A DNA stretch of 64,000 nucleotides, taken from assembly GCF_046546475.1 (NCBI RefSeq), contig NZ_JBKGXS010000001.1, forward strand, positions 682,001 through 746,000, given 5' to 3'. Positions 36,755-45,592 of the stretch are shown piece by piece. This stretch comes from Pseudonocardia phyllosphaerae. Its GTDB lineage: Bacteria > Actinomycetota > Actinomycetes > Mycobacteriales > Pseudonocardiaceae. The notes under the pieces are model-generated. The model was not told the origin of the DNA and searched no databases. It saw only the letters and a program-made list of their open reading frames with translations. Position 1 is the first letter of the stretch, and every line of letters starts with the position of its first letter. A program made the position numbers and the translations under genes.

Positions 36755-37216
36755 CTACTGCAGCGGGATGTCGGTGCCGCGTTCGCTCTCCGGGCGCGGC
36801 CCGTGGATCCGCCGGTCCGCCTCGGTGATCGGGACGTCGTTGATGCTGGCCTCGCGTCGGCGCATCAGCCCGTTGTCGTCGAACTCCCAGAGCTCGTTGC
36901 CGTAGCTGCGCCACCACTGCCCGTCGGCGTCGCGGCACTCGTACTGGAAGCGGACGCCGATCCGGTTGCCGCTCCAGCTCCACAGGCTCTTGCGCAGCGC
37001 GTAGTCCTGCTCGCGCTCCCACTTCGCGGTCAGGAACGCCTCGATCTCGTCGCGGCCGTGCAGGAACGTGTCCCTGTTGCGCCACACCGAGTCCGGTGTG
37101 TACGCGAGCGCGACGCGCTGCGGGTCGCGGGTGTTCCACGCGTCCTCGGCGGCCTGGACCTTCGTCCGGGCGGTCTCCTCGTCGAACGGCGGGTAGGGCG
37201 GGCGGTCCTCGGCCAC
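36755..37216 (-). CDS. DUF1348 / nuclear-transport-factor-2-like protein
   Basis: 153 residues, cystatin/NTF2 fold (SnoaL-like superfamily) of the DUF1348 family, function unknown. Family-like segments are AEDAWNTRDPQRVALAYTPDSVWRNR (AWNTRDP part), FQYECRDADGQWWRSYGNELWEF (aromatic-rich strand) and REASINDVPI. GTG start with a GAGGAG signal 4-5 nt upstream on the minus strand. Convergent with the deaminase gene and divergent from eccB; no evidence links it to either. Confidence 0.8.
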   Translation of the reverse strand: MAEDRPPYPPFDEETARTKVQAAEDAWNTRDPQRVALAYTPDSVWRNRDTFLHGRDEIEAFLTAKWEREQDYALRKSLWSWSGNRIGVRFQYECRDADGQWWRSYGNELWEFDDNGLMRRREASINDVPITEADRRIHGPRPESERGTDIPLQ

Positions 37217-37322
37217 GACGGGCTCCTCGCGGTGATCAGGGTGGGGCGCCGGCGACGCTACCGCCGGTGGGGACTTCTACGCAGGTTCCCCGGAACCGGG
37301 CCGGACGGGGGACGGGCGGACC

Positions 37323-37328
37323 TACCGT
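37323..37328 (+). promoter_or_regulatory. -10 box placing eccB on a leaderless transcript
   Basis: TACCGT ends 6 nt before the GTG start of eccB, with no ribosome-binding site in between. It fits the TANNNT consensus and the spacing of other SD-less starts in the window. Confidence 0.4.
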
Positions 37329-37334
37329 CGCGCG

Positions 37335-38666
37335 GTGAGCAGTGAGCCCGGCCGTGCCCCGGCGACCCGCGACCAGGCCGACGCGTACCGGTTCGGGGAA
37401 CGGCGGCTGGAGGCCGCCCTGGTCCGCGGCGACGCGGTCCTGGCGCACGAGGGGCTGCGGTCGCGGCGGCGTGCCGTCGTCGCCGGGGTGGTGGCCGGGG
37501 CACTGTCGCTGGTGGTGGCGGGGGTGCTCGCGCGGGCCGATCCGGCGCCGGACTGGCGCCGCGCCGAGCTGGTGCGCGGTGAGCGGACCGGCGTGCTCTA
37601 CGCCGTCGCGACCGGACCGGACCGGCTGGTCCCGGTGCCCGACCCCGTCGCCGGACGGCTTGTTCTCGCCGCCCTCGGGCGCACCGACGGCGCGTCGGCG
37701 GTCCCGGTGGTGGTCCCCGACGCCGCACTGGCGACCGCGCCGCGCACCCCGCCGGCCGCGGTGCCGCCCGCGGTCGGGGTGCCGCTGGACGGGGCGCCGG
37801 TGCCGTCGTCGTGGGCGGCGTGCGACTCCGACGGTGCGACGACCGTGCTCGCCGGGGCGCTCGCGCCCGGACCCGATCCGGCCGTGGCGCCGGTGCTGCT
37901 GACCGCCGAGGGCGGCGCGACCTACCTGGTGCACGACGGTGTCCGGCACCGCACCGACACCGGGGACTCCGCGGTCGTGGCCGGGCTGGGCCTGCGCGGG
38001 GTACCGGCACGGCGGATCGCGGCCGCCGTGCTGTCCGCGATCCCCGAGGGGGCGCCGCTGCGGCTGCCCGGCACCGGCGAGGTGGTGACCAGCCGCCCGC
38101 TCGGGGCGCCGGAGCTGACCCTGCTCGACGTCGACGGCGGTCTCGCCCCGATCCCGGTGACGCTGGCCGACGCACTGCTGGCCCGCAGCGGCCACGACCG
38201 CCCGACGACGGTGCCGCCCGGCCGTGTGGCGTCCGCGCCGGTGCGGGCGGTGCCGGGTGTGGAGGCGTGGCCGCGCGAGCGGGCCTCGGATGCGCCTGCC
38301 GGCCCGGTGCTGTGCGCGACCTGGCGGGACGGGCGGGCGGGGCTGGTCGTCGGCGACCGGGTGCCGGCCGTGCCGGGCGGGGCCGCGGTGCCGCTCACCG
38401 GGGCCGACGGCGCCGGGCCGCGGGCCGACACGGTGGTGCTGCCGCCCTCGGGACCCGGCCCCCTGAGGTCCGGTGTGGACGGCTCCGGTGCGCGGTGGCT
38501 GCTGACCGCCTCCGGCGCGGTGTACGGCGTCGCCGACGAGCTCTCGGCGCGGGCCGTCGGGGTCGAGCCGGCCCCGGCGGCGCCGGCCGGGGTGCTCGGC
38601 CTGCTGCCGCGGGCCGGGGTGCTGGACGTGCGGGCGGCGCGCGAGGTGGGGGACGTGCCGCGCTGA
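37335..38666 (+). CDS. eccB: Type VII secretion protein EccB (ESX-4 type)
   Basis: Membrane-anchored ESX core subunit, 443 residues: cytosolic N-terminus with the family motif RDQADAYRFGERRLEAALVRGD (its middle part DAYRFGERRLEAALVRGD is diagnostic), one transmembrane helix at about 46-66, and a large extracytoplasmic domain with two cysteines that could be paired (SWAACDSDG and VLCATW). It is convergent with mycP. The surrounding order matches ESX-4 of mycobacteria, the simplest ESX. GTG start, leaderless-looking. Confidence 0.92.
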   Translation: MSSEPGRAPATRDQADAYRFGERRLEAALVRGDAVLAHEGLRSRRRAVVAGVVAGALSLVVAGVLARADPAPDWRRAELVRGERTGVLYAVATGPDRLVPVPDPVAGRLVLAALGRTDGASAVPVVVPDAALATAPRTPPAAVPPAVGVPLDGAPVPSSWAACDSDGATTVLAGALAPGPDPAVAPVLLTAEGGATYLVHDGVRHRTDTGDSAVVAGLGLRGVPARRIAAAVLSAIPEGAPLRLPGTGEVVTSRPLGAPELTLLDVDGGLAPIPVTLADALLARSGHDRPTTVPPGRVASAPVRAVPGVEAWPRERASDAPAGPVLCATWRDGRAGLVVGDRVPAVPGGAAVPLTGADGAGPRADTVVLPPSGPGPLRSGVDGSGARWLLTASGAVYGVADELSARAVGVEPAPAAPAGVLGLLPRAGVLDVRAAREVGDVPR

Positions 38667-38667
38667 G

Positions 38668-38695
38668 CACCGGTCCTGTCGCACCGGTCCTGTCG
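38668..38695. repeat. 14-bp tandem repeat between eccB and mycP
   Basis: CACCGGTCCTGTCG occurs twice without spacer (38668-38681 and 38682-38695), directly after the eccB stop; CTGGTCAGCG is also repeated at 38711-38720 and 38724-38733. It fills the convergent spacer; no hairpin terminator was noticed there. Confidence 0.75.
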
Positions 38696-38759
38696 CCGGT
38701 GTCGTTCGCCCTGGTCAGCGACTCTGGTCAGCGGTCCGGGCGGCAGCTCTGTCAGAAGG

Positions 38760-40136
38760 TCAGCGGCCCGGCCGGCGGCCGGGGCGGCGCCCGAGCGCGG
38801 CCAGGGCGGCGGCCACCAGCCCACCCAGCCCGGCGACGGCACCGGCTGCGACCGTGAGCGGCAGCGAGCCGGTGGCCGGCGCGGCCACGACCAGCGGAGC
38901 CCGGACCGGCGCCGCCCGGCGCGGGGTGAGCAGCAGCGGCTCGGCGGTGACCGCCGCGACCGGGTCCACGACGCCGTCGCCGACCCGGTCGTCGTGTCCG
39001 GTGCCGGGGCGCGTCGCGGTGGCGCGGATGCGGTCGGCTACCTGCCGCGGGGTCAGCATCGGGAACCGTCCACGAAGGACTGCGGCGGTGCCGGCGACGA
39101 CCGGGGCGGCGTAGGAGGTCCCGCTGATCGTCCCGCTCCCATCCGGGTCCGGGACGGCCACGCCGGGGGCGGCCACGTCGACCCACGGGCCCGGCACCGA
39201 GAACGGTGCCGGGGTCCCGTCGGCGTCGACGGCTCCGACGGCGAGCACCCCGTCGTAGGACGCGGGCAGCGGACGCAGCCCGGGCGCGCCGGTGCAGGTC
39301 CCGGCCGGGTCGAGGTTCCCGGCCGCGGCCACCACCAGCACACCGGCCCGCTCGGCGGCGGCGACCGCGCGCCGCAGCGGGGCGCCGACGTCGTCGAGCC
39401 GGTCGGCGGGCAGGCACACCACCTCGGACACGTTGATCACCGACGCGCCGAGTGCGACCGCGCGGTCGAGCGCGGCGGCCAGGGTGCGGATCTCTCCGGC
39501 CGGGCGCTCGGCGCCGTCCGGACCGGTGACGACGAAGTGACTGCTGGACTGGCGCAGCGAGAGGATCCCGGCCCGCGGCGCGACCCCCGCGCCCCGCCCT
39601 CCGCCGGTTCCGCGGCCTGCGTCGGCACCGCCGGCGAGCAGCAGCGCGACGTCGGTGCCGTGACCGTCGCAGTCGTCGAGGCCGTCGCCGCCTGCGAGGT
39701 AGTCGCCGCCGCCGCGCAGCCGCCCGGTCAGCCGGGGCACCGGCGCGATCCCGGTGTCGATCACCGCGACGACCACGCCCGCGCCCTCACCCAGCGCGGG
39801 GGACAGGCCGGTCGCGGCGGCGCCGGGACCGGCCGGTCCCGGCCGGGTGCAGTCGCCCGTGCGGCGCAGGCCCGCGGCCCGTTCCGGCGGGACGGAGGAA
39901 TCGGCAGGCGCGGCCCGGTACGGCCCCAGCGCCGCCGGGGCGACCGGGTACGGCGGGGTGAGCGGGTACGGCACGGACATCGGGACTTCCGGCGCGGCCG
40001 GCGGAGCGCTCGGCAGGGCCGCCGGTGCCATGAGTGCGGTCGTCGCCAGGGCCGTCGTGACCAGTGTCGTCGTGGCCAGGACCGCCGCCGCGGCCCGGCG
40101 CCCGCGCCGCGCCGGGACCGCTCGCCGGCCGGTCAC
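38760..40136 (-). CDS. mycP: Mycosin, type VII secretion serine protease MycP
   Basis: Subtilisin-type protease of the ESX system, 458 residues: signal region with hydrophobic stretch at about 14-40, catalytic Asp127 (VIDTGI), His159 (DGHGTD) and Ser341 (SGTSYAAPVVAGTA), and a C-terminal membrane helix followed by a short Arg-rich end. A Pro-rich N-terminal segment precedes the catalytic domain as in mycosins. The GTG start overlaps the eccD stop (GTGA), so it is translated with eccD. Needed for ESX complex stability in mycobacteria. Confidence 0.94.
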   Translation of the reverse strand: MTGRRAVPARRGRRAAAAVLATTTLVTTALATTALMAPAALPSAPPAAPEVPMSVPYPLTPPYPVAPAALGPYRAAPADSSVPPERAAGLRRTGDCTRPGPAGPGAAATGLSPALGEGAGVVVAVIDTGIAPVPRLTGRLRGGGDYLAGGDGLDDCDGHGTDVALLLAGGADAGRGTGGGRGAGVAPRAGILSLRQSSSHFVVTGPDGAERPAGEIRTLAAALDRAVALGASVINVSEVVCLPADRLDDVGAPLRRAVAAAERAGVLVVAAAGNLDPAGTCTGAPGLRPLPASYDGVLAVGAVDADGTPAPFSVPGPWVDVAAPGVAVPDPDGSGTISGTSYAAPVVAGTAAVLRGRFPMLTPRQVADRIRATATRPGTGHDDRVGDGVVDPVAAVTAEPLLLTPRRAAPVRAPLVVAAPATGSLPLTVAAGAVAGLGGLVAAALAALGRRPGRRPGR

Positions 40137-41491
40137 AGGCCGCGGACCAGGGCGAACAGGCCCATCGCGGCGAGCGCGACGGGGATCGCGGCGGCGGTCA
40201 GCAGCAGCTCCACGACGTCGAGAGCGCGGCGGACCGGCGGCGACGGTGTCGCCCGCACGCAGGCCGCACCGACCAGCGTCGCCAGCCCCAGACCGGCGGC
40301 CACGGCGAGACGGATCTCGGCACCGTGGGCCAGTGCCGCGGGCACGGCGGCGGCCGCGACCCCGGCCAGCGCGCAGCCGGTCAGGGCCTGCGCGGGCAGC
40401 GGCTCGGTGTGGGTCCGGGCCCGTAGCAGCAGGACCGCGGCGGTCACCGCGGCCAGCCCGGCGCCCGCCGTTCCGCCGCCGGACGCAGCCAGCGCGGCGG
40501 CACCGGCGGCGGGCAGCGCGGTCCCGGCGACGGCACCGGCGAGCAGGCCGCGGGCCAGCTCCGCGCGGGCGGGCAGCTCGGCGGCACCGGGGAGATGCTC
40601 GGCGGCGGCCAGGTCGTCGGCACCGGTCGGGACGGCCGGCGCCGCGACCCCGGCCAGACGCAGCGCGATCCGGGGCAGCAGCGGGCCGACGGCGAGCGCG
40701 GGCGCGGCGAGCCCCGCGGCGACCGCGGGGGCCGGTGCGTCGAGGACGAGCGCCGCCAGCGCGGCCAGGGCCGTCGCCGACGTCGCGAGCGTGGCCGCGA
40801 GCAGCAGCGGGGACAGCACGCGGAGCAGGACCAGCCCGGTCGCGGCGACCGCACCGGCCGCGGCCGCGGCGAGCAGGAGCGCGCCCGCCGAGGGGGCCCC
40901 GGTCGTCGGCGGGAGGGCGAGCAGGCCCGCGGTCGCGGCGGGCGGGACGGCGCAGCAGGCCGCGCCGTTCCCGCCGCTTCTGCGGGCCACCAGCAGCGCG
41001 ACGAGCGCCCCGGCCCCGGCGAGCACCGCGGCCCCAGGACGCAGCGGCCCGGTGACCGTCGCGAGCACCCCGCAGGCGGCGACGACCAGCAGCGTCGCCC
41101 CGACCGCGCCCACCGGCAGCGGGCCGGGACCGGTCGCGGACCGGACGGACTCGGCGACGGCGTCCGCGGCGTCGTCGACGACCGGGGGTGCAGGCACCGG
41201 GCGCGCCGGGCCGAGATGGAGCAGCTCGCCGTCGCGCAGCGACAGCTCGTCCGGGGTGGCGTCCGGCGGGAGCGGGACCCCGGACGTACCGGTGAACCGC
41301 CAGCCCTCCGGCCGCCGGGACACGGGACGGCCGCCGACGACCTCCCGCACCATCGGCACCAGCTCGGCCACCGCGACGTCCGCGGGCAACGCCAGGTCCG
41401 CCCGCCCGCGCGGGGTCACGACGGTGACGCGCACCCACCGGCCGGACGCGGGAACGGACACGGCGACGGGACGGGGGACGACCGAGGTCAC
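40133..41491 (-). CDS. eccD: Type VII secretion membrane protein EccD
   Basis: Multi-spanning ESX core component, 452 residues: N-terminal ubiquitin-like (YukD) domain of about 90 residues (RVTVVTPRGRADLALP ... LRDGELLHLG) and about 11 membrane helices very rich in Ala, Leu, Val and Gly. The GTG at 41491 is preferred to an ATG at 41515, because AGGAGG (plus-strand 41497-41502) lies 5 nt before it. It is divergent from eccC with 126 bp between them, and overlaps mycP. Confidence 0.92.
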   Translation of the reverse strand: MTSVVPRPVAVSVPASGRWVRVTVVTPRGRADLALPADVAVAELVPMVREVVGGRPVSRRPEGWRFTGTSGVPLPPDATPDELSLRDGELLHLGPARPVPAPPVVDDAADAVAESVRSATGPGPLPVGAVGATLLVVAACGVLATVTGPLRPGAAVLAGAGALVALLVARRSGGNGAACCAVPPAATAGLLALPPTTGAPSAGALLLAAAAAGAVAATGLVLLRVLSPLLLAATLATSATALAALAALVLDAPAPAVAAGLAAPALAVGPLLPRIALRLAGVAAPAVPTGADDLAAAEHLPGAAELPARAELARGLLAGAVAGTALPAAGAAALAASGGGTAGAGLAAVTAAVLLLRARTHTEPLPAQALTGCALAGVAAAAVPAALAHGAEIRLAVAAGLGLATLVGAACVRATPSPPVRRALDVVELLLTAAAIPVALAAMGLFALVRGL

Positions 41492-41617
41492 GGGCACCTC
41501 CTGGGCTGCAGGCATTTCCGCGGAACGGCCTCGGCCGCGCCGGGGCGCTGCGAGTATCGGACGTCCCCGCAGCCCACCGAGGGCGTTCGGGAGAACTCGG
41601 CCGGGAACGGAGACGCG

Positions 41618-44600
41618 GTGGGTGCGACGATCGGGGTGCGGCGGCCACGCCGGGCCGTCCCGGAGCTGCCGGCCGGCGACCTCGTCATCGAGCCGCCGCC
41701 CGAGCCGGAACGCCCGGTCCCCGCCGGTCCGCTGCAACGGCTGCTGCCCCTGGCGATGGTCGGCGGGTCGCTGCTGTTCGTCGTGGTCGGCCACGGCGAC
41801 GCGAACAGCTGGCTGTTCGGCGGGATGTTCGCGCTGTCCGCGCTCGGGATGATGGTCACCGGCGGCGGCCGCGGGCCGGGTGCGCGGGCCGCCGCGATGG
41901 ACGAGGACCGGCGCGACTACCTGCGCTACCTCGACGTGCTGGCCTGCCGGGTCCGCGACACCGCCGCCGCCCAGCGCCTCGCCCTGGAGACCGTGCACCC
42001 CGAGCCCGCGGCCTGGCCGGACGTCCTGGCCGCCGGCCGGATCTGGGAACGCCGCCCCGGCGACGACGACTTCGCCCGCCTGCGCATCGGGCGCGGCACC
42101 CAGCGCCTCGCCACCCCGCTCGTCGCCCCGCGCACCGGGCCGGTCGACACCCTGGAGCCGCTGTCGGTGCCGGCGCTGCGCCGGTTCCTGCGCCGGCACG
42201 CGACCGTGCCCGGCCTGCCGATCGCGCTCGACCTGCGCGCCACGACGACCGTCTGGCTGGAGCCGGAGCTCGCCGCCGACCCCGGCCCGGCGCTGGACCT
42301 GGCCCGCGCGCTCGTCGCGCAGTACGTGCTGTGGCACGGCCCCGACGACGCCCGGCTCGCCGTCGTCACCGCCGACCCGGCCTCCTGGGACTGGGTGAAG
42401 TGGTTGCCGCACAACGGCCATCCCCGGCACGCCGACGCCGTCGGGCCGGTCCGGATGATCACCGATGACCCGGACGAGGTGCGCGGCTGGTGGGCGGGGG
42501 AGCGGGCGGCGGCCCAGCAGCACCTGCTCGTCGTCGTCGACGCCGTCGGCAACCGCGCCGACACACCCGGCGCGTGGGCCGGGCTGCCCGGTGTGACGAC
42601 GCTGCGGGTGGGCCCGTCCGGCGGGCGGCGCCCGGCCGCGTCGGTGCTGCGGCTGGCCGCCGCGCGTGCCGCGGACGGCGCTGCGGTGCTGCGCCGCGGT
42701 GGCCCGGACGGGCCGGCCGCCGGGACCGCCGACGCCGTCACCGTCGCCGAGGCGCGGGCGCTGGCCCGGCGGCTGGCGCGCTACCGGCCCGAGGGCGTCG
42801 CCGTCACCGACGACGATCCGGCGGAGGACCCGGACGCCGGCCCGGCCGGGCTGCCCGCCCTGCTCGGCCTCGACGGGCTGGGCCCGGACCGGATCGCCGC
42901 GCTGCGGGCGTCCCGCCCGCACGGCGTGCGGCTGCAGGTCCCGCTCGGCACCGACGACGCAGGCCGCCCGGTCGTGCTCGACCTGAAGGAGTCCGCACAG
43001 GGTGGCGCCGGGCCGCACGGGCTCTGCATCGGCGCGACCGGCTCGGGCAAGTCCGAGCTGCTGCGGACCCTGGTGCTCGGGCTGGTCGCCACGCACACCG
43101 CCGACGAGCTCAACCTGGTGCTCGTCGACTTCAAGGGCGGCGCCACCTTCCTCGGGCTGTCTGGGCTGCCGCACGTGTCCGCGGTGATCACCAACCTGGT
43201 GTCGGAGCTGAGCCTGGTCGACCGGATGGCCGACGCGCTCGCCGGGGAGATGACGCGGCGCCAGGAGCTGCTGCGGACCGCGGGGAACCTGGCGTCGCAG
43301 GCGGAGTACGAGGCGTGGCGGGCCGGGAACAACTCGCCGTCGTCGCTGCCGGCACTGCCGTCGCTGCTGGTGGTCGTCGACGAGTTCTCCGAGCTGCTCG
43401 CCCGGCGCCCCGAGATGATCGACCTGATGGTCACCGTCGGCCGGCTCGGGCGGTCGCTGGGCATCCACCTGCTGCTGGCGTCGCAGCGGATCGAGGAGGG
43501 ACGGCTGCGCGGGCTCGAGTCGCACCTGTCGTACCGGATCGCGTTGCGGACCTTCTCCGCCGCCGAGTCCCGTGCGGTGCTCGGTGTCCCGGACGCGCAC
43601 CTGCTCCCGCCGACGCCCGGCGCCGCGTACCTGTCCGCCGGCACCGACGAGCTGGTGCGGTTCCGGGCCGCCTACGTGTCCGGGCCGTACCGGGCGCCCG
43701 ACCGGCGCCGTGCCGGCGCGCGGGCGGCGCAGCGGGTGCTGCCGTTCGGCACCGCGGTGGTGGCCGCGCCGCCGGTCGCGGTGGCACCCGTGGCCCGGCC
43801 GGTCCCCGACGACGGCGGCACGACCCTCGACCTCGTCGTCGCCGCGGTGTCCGGTCCGGGACCGCGGGCCCACCGGGTCTGGCTGCCGCCGCTGGACGAC
43901 CCGCCGCCGCTGACCGCCGTCCTCGGGACCCCGGTGCGGTGGCCGGGCCGCGGGCTGGCCGCACCCGGGCCCGCGGGGCGGCTGCTGGCCCCGGTCGGGC
44001 TGGTCGACCAGCCGTACCTGCAGCGCCGGGACCCGCTGGTGCTGGACCTGTCCGGCGCGGCCGGGCACCTCGCCGTCGTCGGCGGGCCGCGGGCGGGGAA
44101 GTCGACCGCGCTGCGCACCGCCGTCACCGCGCTGGCGCTGACCCACACCCCCGACGAGCTGGGCGTGCACGCCGTCGACCTCGGCGGCGGGACACTCGCG
44201 CCGCTGGCCGGGCTCCCGCACGTCGGCACCGTCGCCGGGCGCCGCGACGCCGACCTCGTCCGCCGGGTCGTCGCCGACGCCGTCGCCACCGTCGAGCGGC
44301 GGGCAGAGCTGTTCGCGGTGCACCGGATCGGCTCGGTGGAGGAGTTCCGCGCGCGGCGCGCGGCCGGCGACCCGGTGACGGCGGGGGAGCCGTGCACGGA
44401 CCTGGTGGTCGTCGTCGACGGCTACGGGGCGCTGCGCGCGGACTTCGAGGACCTCGACGAGAAGGTCACAGCCCTGGCCACGCAGGGGCTCGGGCACGGG
44501 GTGCACCTCGCGGTCACCGCGTCGCGCTGGGCGGAGTTCCGGCCCGCGCTCAAGGACCAGCTCGGCAGCCGGCTGGAGCTGCGGCTCGGCGACCCGGGCG

Positions 44601-45592
44601 ACTCCGAGATCGACCGGCGCCGCGCGGCGACGGTCCCGGCGCGGGCCGGGCACGGGCTGGACCCGGGCGGCGCCGCGGCCGTGGTCGCGACACCGGCGCT
44701 GGGCCCCGGGCCCGGCGGGGCCGCGCCGGACGACGCCGCGTCCACCCGCCGGCCCGCCGCGGTCCCGGACGCACCCGCGGGCACGGTGGCCGCGATCGCC
44801 GCCGCGTGGCCGGGACCGGGAATGCCTGCGGTGCGCCTGCTGCCGCACCGCATCACCGTGTCCGAGCTGCCGCCGGGGCCGGGCCGCGGGATCGCGGTCG
44901 GGGTCGACGAGGACCGGCTCGGCGCGGTCGAGCTCGACCCGGCCGAGCCGCACCTGCTCTGCTTCGCCGACTCCGGCGGCGGCAAGACGAACCTGCTGCG
45001 CCTGCTCGCCCGCGGGATCGCTGCGCGGTGGACCCCGGAGCAGGCGCGGATCGTCGTCGTCGACCACCGGCGCACCCTGCTCGGGGCCGTCGCACCGTCG
45101 CACCTGCTGGCGCACACCGCCACTGCGGCGGCGACCGCCGACGCCGCCGCGGAGATCGCCGGATCGCTGCGGCGACGGCTGCCCGGCCCGGACGTCACCC
45201 CCGCCCAGCTGCGGGAACGGTCCTGGTGGAGCGGGCCGGAGCTGTGGCTGCTCGTCGACGACTACGACCTCGTCGCGCCCGCACCCGGCGGGGCGGGTGC
45301 GCATCCGCTGCAGGCACTCGTCGAGTTCCTGGCCCAGGCAGGCGACGTCGGTCTGCACCTCGTGGTCGCGCGGCGCACCGGCGGGGCCGCGCGGGCGATG
45401 TTCGACCCCGTCCTCGGGCGGCTGCGCGAGCTCGGTGCCCCCGGACTCGTCGGGTCCGGCAGCGCCGACGAGGGCCCGCTGCTCGAGCGGACGCGTCCCG
45501 CCCCGCTGCCGCCCGGCAGGACGGTGCTCGTCGACCGCCGCGCCGGTGCCCGCCGGATCCAGCTGGCCCGGGTGCCATCGGACGAGCCGTGA
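41618..45592 (+). CDS. eccC: Type VII secretion ATPase EccC (single-chain)
   Basis: ESX motor, 1324 residues in one chain: two N-terminal membrane helices (about residues 50-90), then three FtsK/SpoIIIE ATPase domains with Walker A GATGSGKSE (near 470), GGPRAGKST (near 822) and DSGGGKTN (near 1118). Walker B is VVVDEF in domain 1, but VVVDGY and LLVDDY in domains 2 and 3, which lack the catalytic Glu, as in other EccC proteins where only domain 1 is thought to hydrolyse efficiently. GTG start with GGAG 5-6 nt upstream. GTGA overlap with the next gene. Confidence 0.94.
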   Translation: MGATIGVRRPRRAVPELPAGDLVIEPPPEPERPVPAGPLQRLLPLAMVGGSLLFVVVGHGDANSWLFGGMFALSALGMMVTGGGRGPGARAAAMDEDRRDYLRYLDVLACRVRDTAAAQRLALETVHPEPAAWPDVLAAGRIWERRPGDDDFARLRIGRGTQRLATPLVAPRTGPVDTLEPLSVPALRRFLRRHATVPGLPIALDLRATTTVWLEPELAADPGPALDLARALVAQYVLWHGPDDARLAVVTADPASWDWVKWLPHNGHPRHADAVGPVRMITDDPDEVRGWWAGERAAAQQHLLVVVDAVGNRADTPGAWAGLPGVTTLRVGPSGGRRPAASVLRLAAARAADGAAVLRRGGPDGPAAGTADAVTVAEARALARRLARYRPEGVAVTDDDPAEDPDAGPAGLPALLGLDGLGPDRIAALRASRPHGVRLQVPLGTDDAGRPVVLDLKESAQGGAGPHGLCIGATGSGKSELLRTLVLGLVATHTADELNLVLVDFKGGATFLGLSGLPHVSAVITNLVSELSLVDRMADALAGEMTRRQELLRTAGNLASQAEYEAWRAGNNSPSSLPALPSLLVVVDEFSELLARRPEMIDLMVTVGRLGRSLGIHLLLASQRIEEGRLRGLESHLSYRIALRTFSAAESRAVLGVPDAHLLPPTPGAAYLSAGTDELVRFRAAYVSGPYRAPDRRRAGARAAQRVLPFGTAVVAAPPVAVAPVARPVPDDGGTTLDLVVAAVSGPGPRAHRVWLPPLDDPPPLTAVLGTPVRWPGRGLAAPGPAGRLLAPVGLVDQPYLQRRDPLVLDLSGAAGHLAVVGGPRAGKSTALRTAVTALALTHTPDELGVHAVDLGGGTLAPLAGLPHVGTVAGRRDADLVRRVVADAVATVERRAELFAVHRIGSVEEFRARRAAGDPVTAGEPCTDLVVVVDGYGALRADFEDLDEKVTALATQGLGHGVHLAVTASRWAEFRPALKDQLGSRLELRLGDPGDSEIDRRRAATVPARAGHGLDPGGAAAVVATPALGPGPGGAAPDDAASTRRPAAVPDAPAGTVAAIAAAWPGPGMPAVRLLPHRITVSELPPGPGRGIAVGVDEDRLGAVELDPAEPHLLCFADSGGGKTNLLRLLARGIAARWTPEQARIVVVDHRRTLLGAVAPSHLLAHTATAAATADAAAEIAGSLRRRLPGPDVTPAQLRERSWWSGPELWLLVDDYDLVAPAPGGAGAHPLQALVEFLAQAGDVGLHLVVARRTGGAARAMFDPVLGRLRELGAPGLVGSGSADEGPLLERTRPAPLPPGRTVLVDRRAGARRIQLARVPSDEP

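Noticed and set aside
40133..45358. Minus-strand frame of over 1700 codons joining eccD to the antisense of eccC
   Set aside because: Only its 3' part, from the SD-preceded GTG at 41491, is a real eccD; the upstream portion is antisense to eccC.
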